64,000 bases of DNA from Eonycteris spelaea (Eukaryota > Chordata > Mammalia > Chiroptera > Pteropodidae), in the NCBI GenBank assembly GCA_003508835.1, contig PUFA01000034.1:1-64000 (forward strand). Reading direction: 5' to 3'. Below, one piece after another: positions 1 to 10,395 of this stretch. How positions within the stretch are numbered: position 1 is the stretch's first letter; every line of letters starts with the position of its first letter. The notes under the pieces were generated by a model, which saw only the letters and a list, made by a program, of their open reading frames with translations, had not been told where the DNA came from and made no database searches. A program made the position numbers and the translations under genes.

Positions 1-2280
1 GGCTGGGCGTCCGCGAGCCCGGGAACAAGGAGAGCTGCAGTGGGCGGGAGGCTGGCACCCTGCCCTCTGGGGTGGACCTCGGCTGGAGGCCAGGGCTGGT
101 TGGGGTTCTCTCCAGAGGGCGGGAGCAGGCTGGGGCTGGCACCCAAGCAACAGAAGAATGCGTGGGCCTTCCCCTCCTGCTCTGAGCGTCCGAGGTTGGG
201 ATTGTAACTGACGTAGAATCGGGAATGAGAGAACGGTCCCAGAACTTCTGGAGCGAGGACGAGTCCCCGTGGGGCTGTCCACCGGGCTAACCTGGCTATC
301 GAGGTGCTGGTTTCCCCGAGTTGGCAGATCGAGGTGTCTCTGCACCCACTTTTTTTTTTTTTAATTCTCGAGCCCGTGGAGACAAGAATAAAATCTCCTT
401 CTGAAAAGACCCACAGCCTCTTTATTCTGAGTCAGTTCCAGCAAATCAGAACCAGACAGTGACGGGACGCGACGGGCAGGGCAGGCGGCCGCGGAAGTGG
501 CCGAGCTAAGTGTCCTCGGCCCGGTTATTTCTCCCGCTGCTGTTCTCTGGGCCTCCTTCCTCAGAGCTCCCTCTGGCTCCGTCTGCGGGCGTCTGGGGTC
601 TCGATGGTGCCAGAAATCCCACCGAGGAGCACCGCCAGCTCCCCCAGAGACCCACGGGGCCCCGAGATCGAATGTTCTCACCAACAGCGGCAAATGTGAT
701 GAGCGCTTGGCCCCCTCGTCCCGCCTGCGCCCGCGGAGTCAGGCCACCACGCGGCCTGTTGGGGGGGAGGTGCCAGGCCCAGCCGGGACGAGCCGGTGGC
801 CAGGAGTGCGCTGTGCCCCCACTCCCCCGGCTGCTCCTGGAGGCGGAGAACGTGAAACTGCCACTCAGCGGGCAATATTTTCTTAGCGACAAACCATGCA
901 GAGAAGCACGATTAAATTTCCAGTTAGTGTTTATCCCAAGATACAGGCGGTTCCAGAACTCGAAACCCTCGGAGATCTGGGAGCAGAGCTGGGGTCCCCC
1001 AGCCCGAGCGCCTCTGTGTGGGGTCACCGCAGAAGCGAGACCTTCCTCAGTACAGCCGCTCTGCCCCGTGAGGTGCTGGGACGATCTGAGGCCCCGAGCT
1101 GACTTCCAAAGAGGAAAGAAAAGGGGCAGCAGCGGCTTTGGGGTCTTCCTGCCGCCTTCTCCCTCCCGCCTCTGGAGAGGACACTGGCCTGGGGCGAGGA
1201 TTTCCGACCCTGACCTGACCCCGGTCAACGGAGCAGCCCCTGCTCTCCGAGCTTGGCTCAGCACATGCAAGGCCAGGCGCTGAGCCTCCCTTGCCCTGCA
1301 CCCCGCCTCCTTCCTGGACCCCCTCCTCCAGCAGAAGCAACGGTATAGCGTGCGTCCCAGTAAACGAGGGAATCGCATTTTACTTTTTATGAGTAAGTAC
1401 CGCTCCGCCTTGACGGAAGGGTGACCTTAGACGGGAAGCAGATGGGTGGCTGCTCCAGCTGCTGGCCTCCAGGTGGGCCCAGGGTGTGCTGGCTGCAGCC
1501 AAGGTGTAAACAAGTGTGAGGTCTGGAGAAGTTCACGCCCCTCCCTGAGGCGCACATCTAGATAGACAGGTAGGCACAGGCAGGGTGTGATATGTCCCGA
1601 ACCCCTAAACCAAGCCCTGCTTCACTCGCTCACTGCTTTGGGGGGGGTATGGCTCATGGCCCCAGCTCTGCCCCGGAGCCCCAAGTCCTGGCTGACACCA
1701 CCATGCATTTAGTCCGCTCGGGCACAGTCAAGAAAACAAGGAGCAGAAAGACAAAACAGGGTCTTTACATAAAATAATCCTGGAGCCTTTTTGCAATATG
1801 GACGTCAGTACGATTTCTGGCACGTAGATGGCCCGCGGGGGCAAAGCTCCTGTGGGAAAATACACCTAGGCCTCCCACGGTCTCTGCACCGGCTCAGGAA
1901 GGAGCAGGATACTGAGGTCACAGGTCAAACACCAACAAGGCACTCGATAGCGGCTTGGATGGAGCTATGAACACGTACATTCAGCAAACCACCTTCCGCA
2001 GGGCTGTTTGTGGATCCGAGGTTCCCCTGGGCTTGCTTTGGGGATGGGAGAGTGTTCGGCAAGGCCTGCTCCGCACCCCGCTTCCCGAGGGCGTTGCCGG
2101 GCGATCCCAAACTTCCGGCAGCGAAACTGCAGGTGTTTGGCCTTCCACGGTCCAGCCTCGTATGCGACGTCACACTACACCGACCGCACGGCACCTTTTC
2201 CGGATAAAGCACACCGCAGAGGCGATTCTGATGAAAAGGAGCTACGTGAAGCAGAGTTAGGAGAGTCGAGAATTTCTTAA
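1..2280. other. GC-rich single-copy DNA, no recognised gene
   Basis: No repeat family or protein domain is recognised here. Frames of 257 codons on the plus strand and 290 on the minus strand cover almost the same bases (about 506-1378). Overlap of long frames on both strands is what CpG-rich, stop-poor DNA produces by chance. A run of 13 T lies at 350-362. Single-copy status is inferred only from failing to recognise a repeat. Confidence 0.5.
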
Positions 2281-2305
2281 GTGTGTGTGTGAGAGAGAGA
2301 GAGAG
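2281..2305. repeat. (GT)n(GA)n microsatellite
   Basis: About five GT units run directly into about seven GA units, followed by a G-rich stretch. It is a short compound dinucleotide repeat. Confidence 0.85.
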
Positions 2306-2371
2306 GGGCAAAGACAATCCGTCTGATATTACGCTTGAAAACTAATTAAGCCATGTTTGGAACGGGCGGGG

Positions 2372-2590
2372 TCGCCAATAAAACCCAGGACGCCCTGTTA
2401 AATTTTAGTTGCAGACCATCGACAAATTTTTTTCAGTATATCTCCTGCAGTAGTTAGGATCTACGTCCACCAAAAAAAAAAAAAAGAAAGAAGAAAGAAA
2501 AAGAAAAGAAAACAACAACTCAGCCAATGTTTATCTGAAACGCAGATTTAACCGAGCGTCTTGTATGCGCATTGGCTGACTCTGACAGTG
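2372..2590. mobile_element. Palindromic MER-type interspersed element, interrupted by an A-rich tract
   Basis: The left arm (about 2375-2450) and the reverse complement of the right arm (about 2524-2590) are diverged copies of the same sequence. Shared landmarks are CCAAT, GACGC, GTTAAAT and a CAGA/TCAG block. Both arms match my memory of a palindromic mammalian interspersed repeat, probably derived from a DNA transposon, that contains GGACGCCCAGTTAAAT. I cannot name the family with certainty. An A-rich tract (2473-2516, with GAAA units) occupies the centre where the consensus has its loop, so it may be a later insertion or expansion. Confidence 0.6.
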
Positions 2591-3191
2591 CAGGACGGAC
2601 ACCCTCACAATCGCACCCCGCGGCGGCCTCCTTCCCCGGGACCCTGTCACCTTATCGCCCCTTTCAGGGCCCACCGTTTCGCAGCTCGAGCTGCTGCCTT
2701 GGATGCCTGACGGCCCCTGACGAGACCCGGCCATCGTTTGCCGTTTCTGGTTCCTGGCCCCGCGGGCCGACAAACGTTGTGTTGACTCTTAATTGTGATC
2801 GAGTCCTGTCACCGATTTTCGAATATGGGATAAACCCATAGATCTATCTGGGCTGTTTGGCTTTTCGCTTTATGTCAATGTTTTTTTCCAGTTTGTCGAG
2901 GGCGTCCATGCTGTTATGTTTTCCAGAAGGAAACTGGAATCTGGTTTGAAGTGTCACTAACATATTAAGGCTGTTCCACGTTGCTTAGTGTTTCCTAGTG
3001 CGCTGTTAGGTCTGTTGTAGATGAAGCATGAGATATGTCACCTGGCTGTTAACTGCTTGGTTGCGTGTGGTGGAATCCCAGTGAGCCTAACGGGGCGGGG
3101 GTGTTTGCGGGGAGGACACAGGTCACCTCGTGGTGCTCAGAAGGGGCTCTGCATGAGCCTGGCTAACGCCCCTGTCCTCTCCCTCCCCGTG
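2591..3191. other. Unique DNA, no recognised feature
   Basis: The first part is GC-rich and the sequence from about 2780 to 3020 is AT-richer. I see no repeat family, splice pattern or coding signal. Confidence 0.45.
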
Positions 3192-3400
3192 CCTCCCTTC
3201 CCCTCCCTCCCCTCTTCCCTCCCCTCCCTCTCCTCCCCTCCCCTCCCCTCCTCCCTCCCATGCCTCCCCTCCCCTCTTTCCCCTCTCCCCTTCCCTCCTC
3301 CTCTCTCCCTCTCCCTCTTCCTCTCCCCTCCCCTTCCTCCCCCCTCCTCCCCTCTCCCTTCCCTCCCCTCCCCCCTCTCTCCCTCCCCTCTCCTTCTCTC
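3192..3400. repeat. CT-rich polypyrimidine tract (CCCTCC-type)
   Basis: Two uninterrupted pyrimidine runs, 3192-3259 and 3263-3400, are separated only by the bases ATG. The tract is made of irregular CCCTCC and CCCTT units. The complementary strand is therefore pure purine over 138 bases, which favours intramolecular triplex (H-DNA) and G-rich strand structures. Long frames here (serine/proline/leucine-rich on plus, arginine/glycine/glutamate-rich on minus) are translations of the repeat, not genes. Confidence 0.9.
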
Positions 3401-4289
3401 GTCATCTCTCACCACTATCCTCGCATCCCTGTGGAATGTTCTCCTTTACAGCCCAGTGTTCTCTGTTTCAATGAGCTCATGGCTGCCCCAGCTTCATATC
3501 ACTTTCCTGCCAAGCACCAATAAAGACTAATGAGATTCATTAGTTCCAGGTCCAAATTATGGGGACAGCCCTTCACTGGCTCAGCTGGGTGTGGGCCAGC
3601 CCTGGTCCAGCCCCTCCTGCACGCATGGCTCCGGGTGCTGGGTCACAGGACGAGGGCAAGCGGGTGACATACCGTGGTGTGTTCACGGATGTGTTGTCGA
3701 CAGCCAGCATCTTGGATTCTCTCTAGGGCGATGCAAGGATCATTAAAACCTGGTTGGTATCTGAAGCAGCTAATCTACAGTCAGAACCTCTGGCCATTAG
3801 ATCCTGGACCAGGGCAGATTTTGGGGTGTCCTAGGTGATTGTACCCTGCAGCCATCCCTCAGAACTCCAGAGACTCAGAGGAATTCTCAGAGGAATTCGG
3901 CTTGCTGACACACGCCACTGCGTTTCTGGGAATAAAGAAAAACATCATCAGCTGGTTGCAAGATCCTTAAACCATCACCAGTTAGCGAGCGGGTCACGCT
4001 TATCACAAACATAGTGGAAATTAACAACTGGGCCCTGTTCAGAGGTAGTTCATAAAGTTGCTTTTAAAAAAAAATGCATCTCAACGAGCGTGTGCGGAGT
4101 GTAAGATCTCTGAAGGTTGTGAAGAGGCGAAGCCACACGCGATGAATTCCACACTCTCGTGGAGCCACTTAAAGTCACCGGGTGTTTTTCCTTTGTCATG
4201 ACATCACATCTTTACCCCAGCCCTCTTTTTTCTATATGTTTGCCTGTTTTGACACCTAATTAATACATGCCCATCCAGACGAAGTGAAA
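3401..4289. other. Unique DNA with a 12-bp tandem duplication
   Basis: A perfect duplication of CTCAGAGGAATT lies at 3874-3897. A short A run lies near 4065-4073. Nothing else is recognised. Confidence 0.45.
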
Positions 4290-4830
4290 AACAGCCATGA
4301 GCAGAAAGAAAAAACAAATACGTGTATCACCCTACCACCCACAGAGAAACATAACCACCGTTCTAAAAAGTGAGCTGATTCTGTACACCTCGCTGTCTTA
4401 TTTGAAACATGTCGTGGGCATCGTTCATGTCAATAAAAATCTTCTAATGGCCACACACTATTCCATTTCGAGGGCAAGGATGCACTGTAATGTTGTTAAC
4501 TGACCTTTCACTGTTAGGAATATTTCGAATGTTCCACTTTTCACGGCCCTAGTCAATGCTGTAACACACATCCTTCCTCGCCGAGGCTGAAGTTTTACAC
4601 AGCATCATATATTCTAGTAGTTTGTAATGTGGTTTTGATTTCATCTTGGACCCGACAGTTACGCAGGAATGTCTTGTTTTGTCTTACTTTGTTTTCATTT
4701 TCCTGTGACTGCAGTTTCCTGTTTATCTTCATTATCCGCTGAAGTTTTTCCACATTGTGGTGAGAGAATGCGGGTACTACTATTTCTGCCTTTTGCAATT
4801 TATTGAGTTTTCAAAAACAGTTCACTATAT
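4290..4830 (-). mobile_element. L1 LINE fragment, minus strand, internally deleted
   Basis: On the plus strand, 4595-4830 reads as the complement of the middle of L1 ORF2; the block at about 4636-4668 matches the usual antisense TTTGATTTCATCTTGGACCC. The part at 4300-4590 resembles the complement of the ORF2 C-terminal region and 3' part, with ACTATTCCATT and AATGCTGTAA landmarks. The order is correct for an L1 read on the minus strand, with a large internal deletion between the two parts. A 67-codon minus frame at 4595-4798 is a remnant of ORF2 and not a functional gene. The copy is old and diverged. Confidence 0.65.
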
Positions 4831-5950
4831 AGTCAATTTTCACAGCTGTCCCCTGGGCCGGTTAGAAGGCAAGGGATTCTCCCCTTGGAAAGCTTACCAG
4901 TTGACTCCGGCTCACTATTCAAAGTCGCTAATTACGGTATTTGAATCCTCATCCTTGTTTTTTTTCTCCCTGAAGTGATCTCTTTAAAACTGAAGAATGC
5001 TCTACTACAATTTATTTCCGTTAAGTCCCTTTTGGCTAAGGTCAGCTCACAGTGTTTCGTCGCTGTCCTTTGGTCTGGCTGAAGGTGCAGGCAGATGAGT
5101 TCCGTGATCTGTTGAGAAGTGTCCTTCCATGTGTCAGAGGGTTTTCTCTACAGACAAAAGCCACCAGTCCATCGACACACCACTCTCTCGCTCGCTCATA
5201 GCTGCTCTATTTTTCTAATAGTCTTCATTTCTTCTGCTGTATTTTTACTTCATCCTAAAAGAGCCTCTCAAGATTGCCTGACTCGATCTTCTGAGTTCCG
5301 ACTGGTTGTGACCTCTCTGATCCCATTTTAAATTCTCTGACAGCTTTGTTTTGCTCTAACCATTTTTTCTTGTGAGCCATTCCCGTTCTCATCGCTGCCT
5401 TCCACCATGGTTCATCTCTTACTGCGCAGATGTCTGAAGCCCCCTCCTGTTTGCTGTAGGACATTGTTTCAGTGGTTTTTCTCCCTGTTGGCTGCAACGT
5501 GCGTTTGTCTCCTCTTATGCTGCAGGATCTTCTCATGGGTGACCGCGCTGGTCTGGGGCGTCACGGGACGCTATCTCCCCTCCCAAACACTCGCTCCGGA
5601 CCTGCAGCTGGAAGGCAGGCAGGCACGGAATTACGCCCACAGTGCTGAGTCACAGGGGCCTGACGGTGAGTGAGGCCTGGGTCGGCCCCTTGATCTCGGC
5701 CTGATGTCTCCTCCCATCAGCGAAACCCTCACACGGACACCCGGGTGCCCACGTCCTGCTGTCTGTCCAGCCAGCCCACGGCCGCAGCACCCAGGGTGGC
5801 TGGTCTGATCTGGGGCCCCACCGGCCACTTTGGAGAGGTTCCTCCTCTTCTTTCCTGGAACGAGACTGTGGGCCGCGAATGTGCTCCGTGGAATCAGATG
5901 ATCCCGCTGGACGGGGGTGGGGCCCGGGGACAAGCTCCATGCCGGCAGGG
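4831..5950. other. T-rich then GC-rich DNA, no recognised gene
   Basis: The stretch 4831-5560 is T-rich on the plus strand and may continue the antisense L1 next to it, but I could not align it. A 93-codon minus frame at 5255-5536 lies here and is unrecognised. The stretch 5560-5950 is GC-rich flank of the minisatellite. Confidence 0.4.
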
Positions 5951-6394
5951 CTCCACGCGGCGTCCCCGAGGGTCACTGCGGACGGGGCTCCACGCGGCGT
6001 CCCTGAGGGTCTCTGCGGACGGGGCTCCACGCGGCGTCCCCGAGGGTCACTGCGGACGGGGCTCCACGCGGCGTCCCTGAGGGTCACTGCGGACGGGGCT
6101 CCACGCGGCGTCCCTGAGGGTCACTGCGGACGGGGCTCCACGCGGCGTCCCTGAGGGTCACTGCGGACGGGGCTCCACGCGGCGTCCCTGAGGGTCTCTG
6201 CGGACGGGGCTCCACGCGGCGTCCCTGAGGGTCACTGCGGACGGGGCTCCACGCGGCGTCCCTGAGGGTCACTGCGGACGGGGCTCCACGCGGCGTCCCT
6301 GAGGGTCTCTGCGGACGGGGCTCCACGCGGCGTCCCTGAGGGTCTCTGCGGACGGGGCTCCACGCGGTGTCCCTGAGGGTCACTGCGGACGGGG
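5951..6394. repeat. 37-bp minisatellite, 12 head-to-tail copies
   Basis: Units begin with CTCCACGCGG and recur exactly every 37 bases from 5951; the last begins at 6358. Copies are nearly identical. Variable sites are GTCACTG versus GTCTCTG, CCCCGAG versus CCCTGAG in units 1 and 3, and GCGGTGT in the last unit. Since 37 is not a multiple of three, each reading frame cycles through all three phases of the unit. Several overlapping frames therefore encode RGVPEGHCGRGSTRRP-like or complementary peptides; these are artefacts. The unit is GC-rich with several CpGs, typical of hypervariable subtelomeric minisatellites. Confidence 0.95.
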
Positions 6395-6729
6395 CACAGG
6401 GAAGCGAGAGGTTCCCCGTGTGGCCTGCTGTCACCGCCTCAGGCCAGGGCACAGGCATGTTCCCTGTGACACCCCCCCCACACCGCAACCCCCGCCCGAC
6501 CCTGACTTCTGGAGAAAGACAAGCCCACGTCACCTCGCCCCATCCGGCAGGAAGCCCTCGGCGTCCACCACCACGGAGCCTGCTGCCACCACCCTCAGCG
6601 CCGACATTTGTCCCCGCCCGCTGCGTCTCGCTGCTACGCTCTGTAATCAGTGTCGCGGGGGAGAGGAGCTGGCAGCATGCTGTCCTTCATGCGAGGGACA
6701 ACAGCAGCTGAGAAACCAGGAAGGGGCGA
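6395..6729. other. GC-rich spacer between minisatellite and MIR
   Basis: No repeat or coding signal is recognised. A C run and CA-rich patch lies near 6470-6485. Confidence 0.4.
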
Positions 6730-6925
6730 ATTGTGCGCCAAGAACAGTCTGAAGCATTTCACGCGTGTCGGCCCATTGCATCTTCGTGAGGAAGATGCTA
6801 TTATCATCATACCCGTTTTGCAGGAGGGGAAACCGAGGCACACAGACGCTCAGGGGACTGTCCCCGTCATACAGCTGCTCAGCGGCACCCACGTCCGAGT
6901 CGGCCGAGCTCCAGGGCCAGCCTCG
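6730..6925 (+). mobile_element. MIR SINE, plus strand
   Basis: It has the MIR order: a degenerate core with cattt-cacg-like bases, then an ATTATCATCATACCCGTTTT block, then GGGGAAACCGAGGCACA, then a segment matching the 'tcacacagctagtaag' region. This tRNA-derived SINE family is spread through all mammals. The copy is diverged and GC-shifted; for example, GGAAACTGAGG of the family reads GGAAACCGAGG here. Confidence 0.8.
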
Positions 6926-7559
6926 TGACTCGTGACACCTCTATGCCGTTCAACCCGGTGCCCGTGACGGGCCCGCGCTGCTGGATGGCCCAGCACTCGG
7001 CTCCTCGGGTGGCGGAGAAGGAAGAACGTGGGGTGTGGTGGCGCCGGCTTCGGCGTCCTCCAAATGGTCTGACCACGCCGAGCCTCGGAGCGGCGCTGGC
7101 CGCGTCCTGGCCGCGTCCATGCACGTGAGGCCCACGGGCGCGCCTGCCCTGGACACAGGCCCGTCCGCTGGCTCTCGGACTTCCGACTCTGTCTCCTCCT
7201 TTGATCCACTTCGACAAGCTCGACACGGCACGTTCTCCATCTTGGTCACACTGGGAAGTTTAACAGAACCACAACGTGGCAAGCACGAGACGTGCCCAAG
7301 AATGCTCACTCACCACGGACGGCCTGTACCCACGAAAAGCAGAGAGCAGCGTGGTGAGAACACCGGCCGATGCCTTTTTGCCGGGTGGAGATGCCAGGAA
7401 GGACCACAGACGCCTCCCTCCGCTGTCCGCCCCAGGGTCCTGTGACCCCCGCTCCCCACTCACGCACTCCCCCAAGGTGGGCGCGCATCTGCTCGGCCGG
7501 CCGCAGAAAAATCTCTGCCATTGCTTCTGTCCGAACGGGCTGCCTCCCAAACTGGCTGC
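6926..7559. other. CpG-rich single-copy DNA
   Basis: CpG is frequent and frames over 100 codons exist on both strands. No protein family is recognised. I treat the frames as by-products of composition. Confidence 0.45.
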
Positions 7560-8620
7560 TCCTTAGCTATCCAAATGCCAACCTCATTGCCGGAGAAGCA
7601 AAGTATTTAAAAGATGCTTCGCCCAATTAATGCTGTGACATGCAAGCAGAAGTGTTTGTGGGGTTTCGTCTTTCCCTAATTAAAGAGCTCCATGGAGAAA
7701 TAAACAAACACTTTCCAGTCCACAGCGGTGAGACGGGAGGATGGGCAGGCGTCACCATCTGAGGCACAGAGACCCCTGGATGTCTAAGGGGTGCGATTCG
7801 TCTGGCAGGCCCCTGGTCTTCCTGGGTGATCTCGAGCAGAGCTCCATGCTTCGGTTGATTTTTCCAATCTGTAAATCTTTCAGGAATATTAAGATCAGTC
7901 AGGAATGTCTGCAAAGTGCTTTGAACTCCTAGAGGTAGACGTTAAATAAATACCCAGTGTTATTAGAACTCCACTGGGGCAATTGAATGCTCAAAACGGG
8001 ACTTTATTATAAATACCCTCTGAAGTTTGCCAAGAATAAATTGAATGGGCAAAGGCAACATACTTGGCTGTAACTTAACCCAAACTTGGCATCATAATAC
8101 GAGCATGGAGAACTCTGGAGGGGACATGAAAGGATTCTATTATTTCAGCCAACTGTTTAGCTACATTTCCACATCTTCCATTTGGACGTTTTATTCTTCA
8201 GATTGCTGCCTTACAGAGGAAAGCAAAAGTACAAAATAAAAATAAAAGTAAAGGCCCCTGGCCTCTCTGCATCTTCCTACAATTAATATGACTGAAAATG
8301 TAAATTGGTTTAAAGATCACAAAATAACCCCCTCATTGACTGACTAAAATGGACAGAAACCAAGATTCTGCTTTTTTTTTTTTTTTTTTAGTTCCTACAG
8401 CAAAAATTACAGCAAAAACTGCCTTTGCATGGTAATAACTCTTCTCTGAGCTGGTCAGGGAAAGCTATGCCCACAGGCAAATTAGATGCATTTTAAAGTC
8501 TACCCGTCTTATAAAGAAATCCAGATTTCCTTTGAGGTAGAAGCACATTTAGAATTGCAAATTCAAAGGCATTGCCCCAAAGCGTGCATTCTGATGGGGA
8601 GTTTTTATAAAGGCCGACAC
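7560..8620. promoter_or_regulatory. AT-rich island, candidate conserved non-coding element
   Basis: About 1 kb of AT-rich DNA sits inside GC- and CpG-rich flanks. It has short homeodomain-like cores, for example CCCAATTAATGC near 7622, CCCTAATTAAAG near 7675 and ACAATTAATATG near 8279, and a TTTATTATAAATA stretch near 8003. The piece at about 7905-7955 has a CTGCAAAGTGCTTTGAA motif like the tails of ancient SINEs that are sometimes exapted as enhancers. A run of 18 T lies at 8372-8389. Regulatory function is inferred from composition and motifs only. Confidence 0.3.
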
Positions 8621-9084
8621 CACTCTGAAGCAGGACGCTTGATCTGGGTGGAAATCCACGCTGGGGGCGGGGCGGGGCGGGGAGGCGGGCAGGGGGCAGA
8701 GGGAGTCCAGCCAGTCTTGGAGTTGGGGGGTTCTGCAGTCAGGTCTCACCTCTGTCGTGAACTGATTGTGTGGGAAAACTGTCTGCCCGTTTCCTTGTCT
8801 GCGAGACCACAGCACAAAGCCAACGAAACCCTCCTGCAAATCGCCACTTTTTCTCCAAAGCACTCCCAGAGAGAACGCAGCCAAAAAAGTACATTTCTGG
8901 AAGGAAACAGCCCGGAACGGGGGCTCAACCCTCACTCACCTCAAGAACACGTGTTTTGGAACAGCGTTCTCTATTCAGATCCAGCGTCCGAGGCTTCTCC
9001 CCGTTACCTGCTTACAGGAAACAGGGAAACGCGTGGTGGTCCCGGCCCCGTGTGGTGTTTTCAGCAGCAGGAAACCTCAGGCCC
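8621..9084. other. Unique DNA with GC-box cluster and a possible MIR remnant
   Basis: The stretch 8663-8696 is a run of overlapping GGGGCGGGG-type motifs, which could bind Sp/KLF factors or fold as a G-quadruplex. The stretch at about 8740-8810, with GGGAAAACTGTCTGCCCGTT and CTTGTCTGCGAGA, weakly resembles the complement of a MIR core. Coding potential is not evident. Confidence 0.4.
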
Positions 9085-9560
9085 TGCGTGTCCTTGTGTT
9101 TAAATTCAGCACGCGTTCTAACGCGTGAGTCCGGATGAAGGCTTGGGGCTGTGTCCCGGGATGCTCACCGGGAGACGAAAGTCGCCGTGGTGGCGGGCGG
9201 GAACACGTGAGCCGCATGCTTTCCGGATGGCTGAATGGGGTGCGCAAAAGGTCCAAGAGACGGTTTCGACAAAGCCGCTCAGGGTTCGGCCTTGAGCACG
9301 TGTTCTCGGCCAACGAGGGGACCGTGGGGACGCCCCAGCCGATGCGAGGAGGTGAGCTCGTCACCTGCCAGCGTGGCCTCAAGGAAAACGTGGGAGTCGG
9401 AGCCAGACACGCGAGCCGGCCCTGCGGTGTGTCCACCGGCTTTTCACAGAGCAGCCGCTCCTCCCGGCGAGCGGCCCCGACCGGCGAGCGGCCGCAGCAG
9501 CAAGCCTGAGTGTGGGCCGTGGTGCCGCCAGGCTCGGGGGCATCTGCTCCCTGCAGCCGG
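9085..9560. promoter_or_regulatory. CpG-dense segment (CpG-island-like)
   Basis: CpG dinucleotides are dense by eye, including a near-palindrome ACGCGTT-CT-AACGCGT at 9111-9126. A GAGCGGCCCCGACCGGCGAGCGGC stretch lies near 9467-9492. It could be an unmethylated promoter or simply part of the CpG-rich background. No attached exon was identified. Confidence 0.3.
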
Positions 9561-9967
9561 CACGGTCCCCGAGCTCACGAGGCTGTGAACTGCAGCCACT
9601 GTGGAGAACAGGGCTGTCGGCTGGCATCACCGTCCGCTGGAGGGGAGGTGACAGAGAGACGAGTCCCACCCAGGGTCACGATGAGGAGAGGGGCCTCCAA
9701 CGCCCAGGACTGGCCAGAGGTCCTCCCCAGGGTGGGAGCAGCACCCAGCTCTCCTGAACGCCCCAGGCCCCGGGGGAAAGGGACCGTCCCCATCATGGTC
9801 CCAGGTGTCCCCCGGGGTTCACGCCCTCCGTGTGGACTCAGGGTTCACGGAGAGAGCTCCTGCTCAAACGAGTGAGGAAGGGCTGGGGGGCGGGGGAGTG
9901 TCAGCTGATCCTGCGTGAAGATGCCGTCACCTGATTACTTACAAGAGCAAAAAGCTCACGACGGCAT
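9561..9967. other. GC-rich spacer, nothing recognised
   Basis: A frame of 121 codons on plus (9510-9875) shows no domain. A G-rich patch lies near 9880-9900. Confidence 0.4.
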
Positions 9968-10395
9968 CAGCGTGCGTCTGCTAGGGAAACAAAGTTTCAC
10001 GCTCTGGGCGGCTCAAAACAACGGAAATTTACTGTCTCATGGCTCTGGGGCCAAGAAGTCCGAGTTTACGGCAGCAGCAGGGCCATGCCTTCTGAGAGCC
10101 GTGAGGGAGACTGTCCTGGCCCCCACTCCCCGCCCCCCCCCCCCCGCCCCCCGCCTTGGCCCCGGACTGCTGCCTTCTCCGAGTCTCCACATCTCTTCCC
10201 TGTGTGGGTGCCTGTCGCTGGGTCCAGACGCCCCCTTTTGACGAGGACCCCAGTCCTGTTGGGTAGGGGTCACCTTACCCCATCGTGACCCCTTCGGAGC
10301 TAATCACAGGTGCAACGACCCCGCCTCCGAACAAGGCCGTCCTGAGGGTCAAGACTCCGACACGTGCGTGTGGGGAAAACCGTGTCGCCCAGGAC
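9968..10395 (-). mobile_element. Solo LTR, MaLR/MLT1-type, minus strand
   Basis: The plus strand carries the complement of the LTR in order: GTCTGCTAGGG, GCTCAAAACAACGGAAATTTA, GGGGCCAAGAAGTCCGAG, GACGAGGACCCCAGTC (from an original 'aaggacaccagtc'), then blocks like 'aaagaccctatctcc' and 'tcctgaggtc'. No internal retroviral genes are present. Many differences from the family consensus are A/T to G/C changes. A run of 13 C lies at 10133-10145. Confidence 0.75.

Noticed and set aside
506..1378. 290-codon minus frame overlapping a 257-codon plus frame
   Set aside because: Antiparallel long frames are expected in CpG-rich DNA; no family recognised.
3021..3530. Ser/Pro/Leu-rich 169-codon frame
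   Set aside because: Translation of the pyrimidine tract.
5060..5560. Possible continuation of the antisense L1 or a coding remnant
   Set aside because: T-rich texture only; no L1 block could be aligned and the minus frame is unrecognised.
5951..6394. CRISPR-like regular repeat
   Set aside because: Units are contiguous with no unique spacers, and the context is mammalian.
5879..6533. Repetitive RGVPEGHCGRGSTRRP-like proteins
   Set aside because: 37-bp unit cycles through all frames, so all are open; not a coding repeat.
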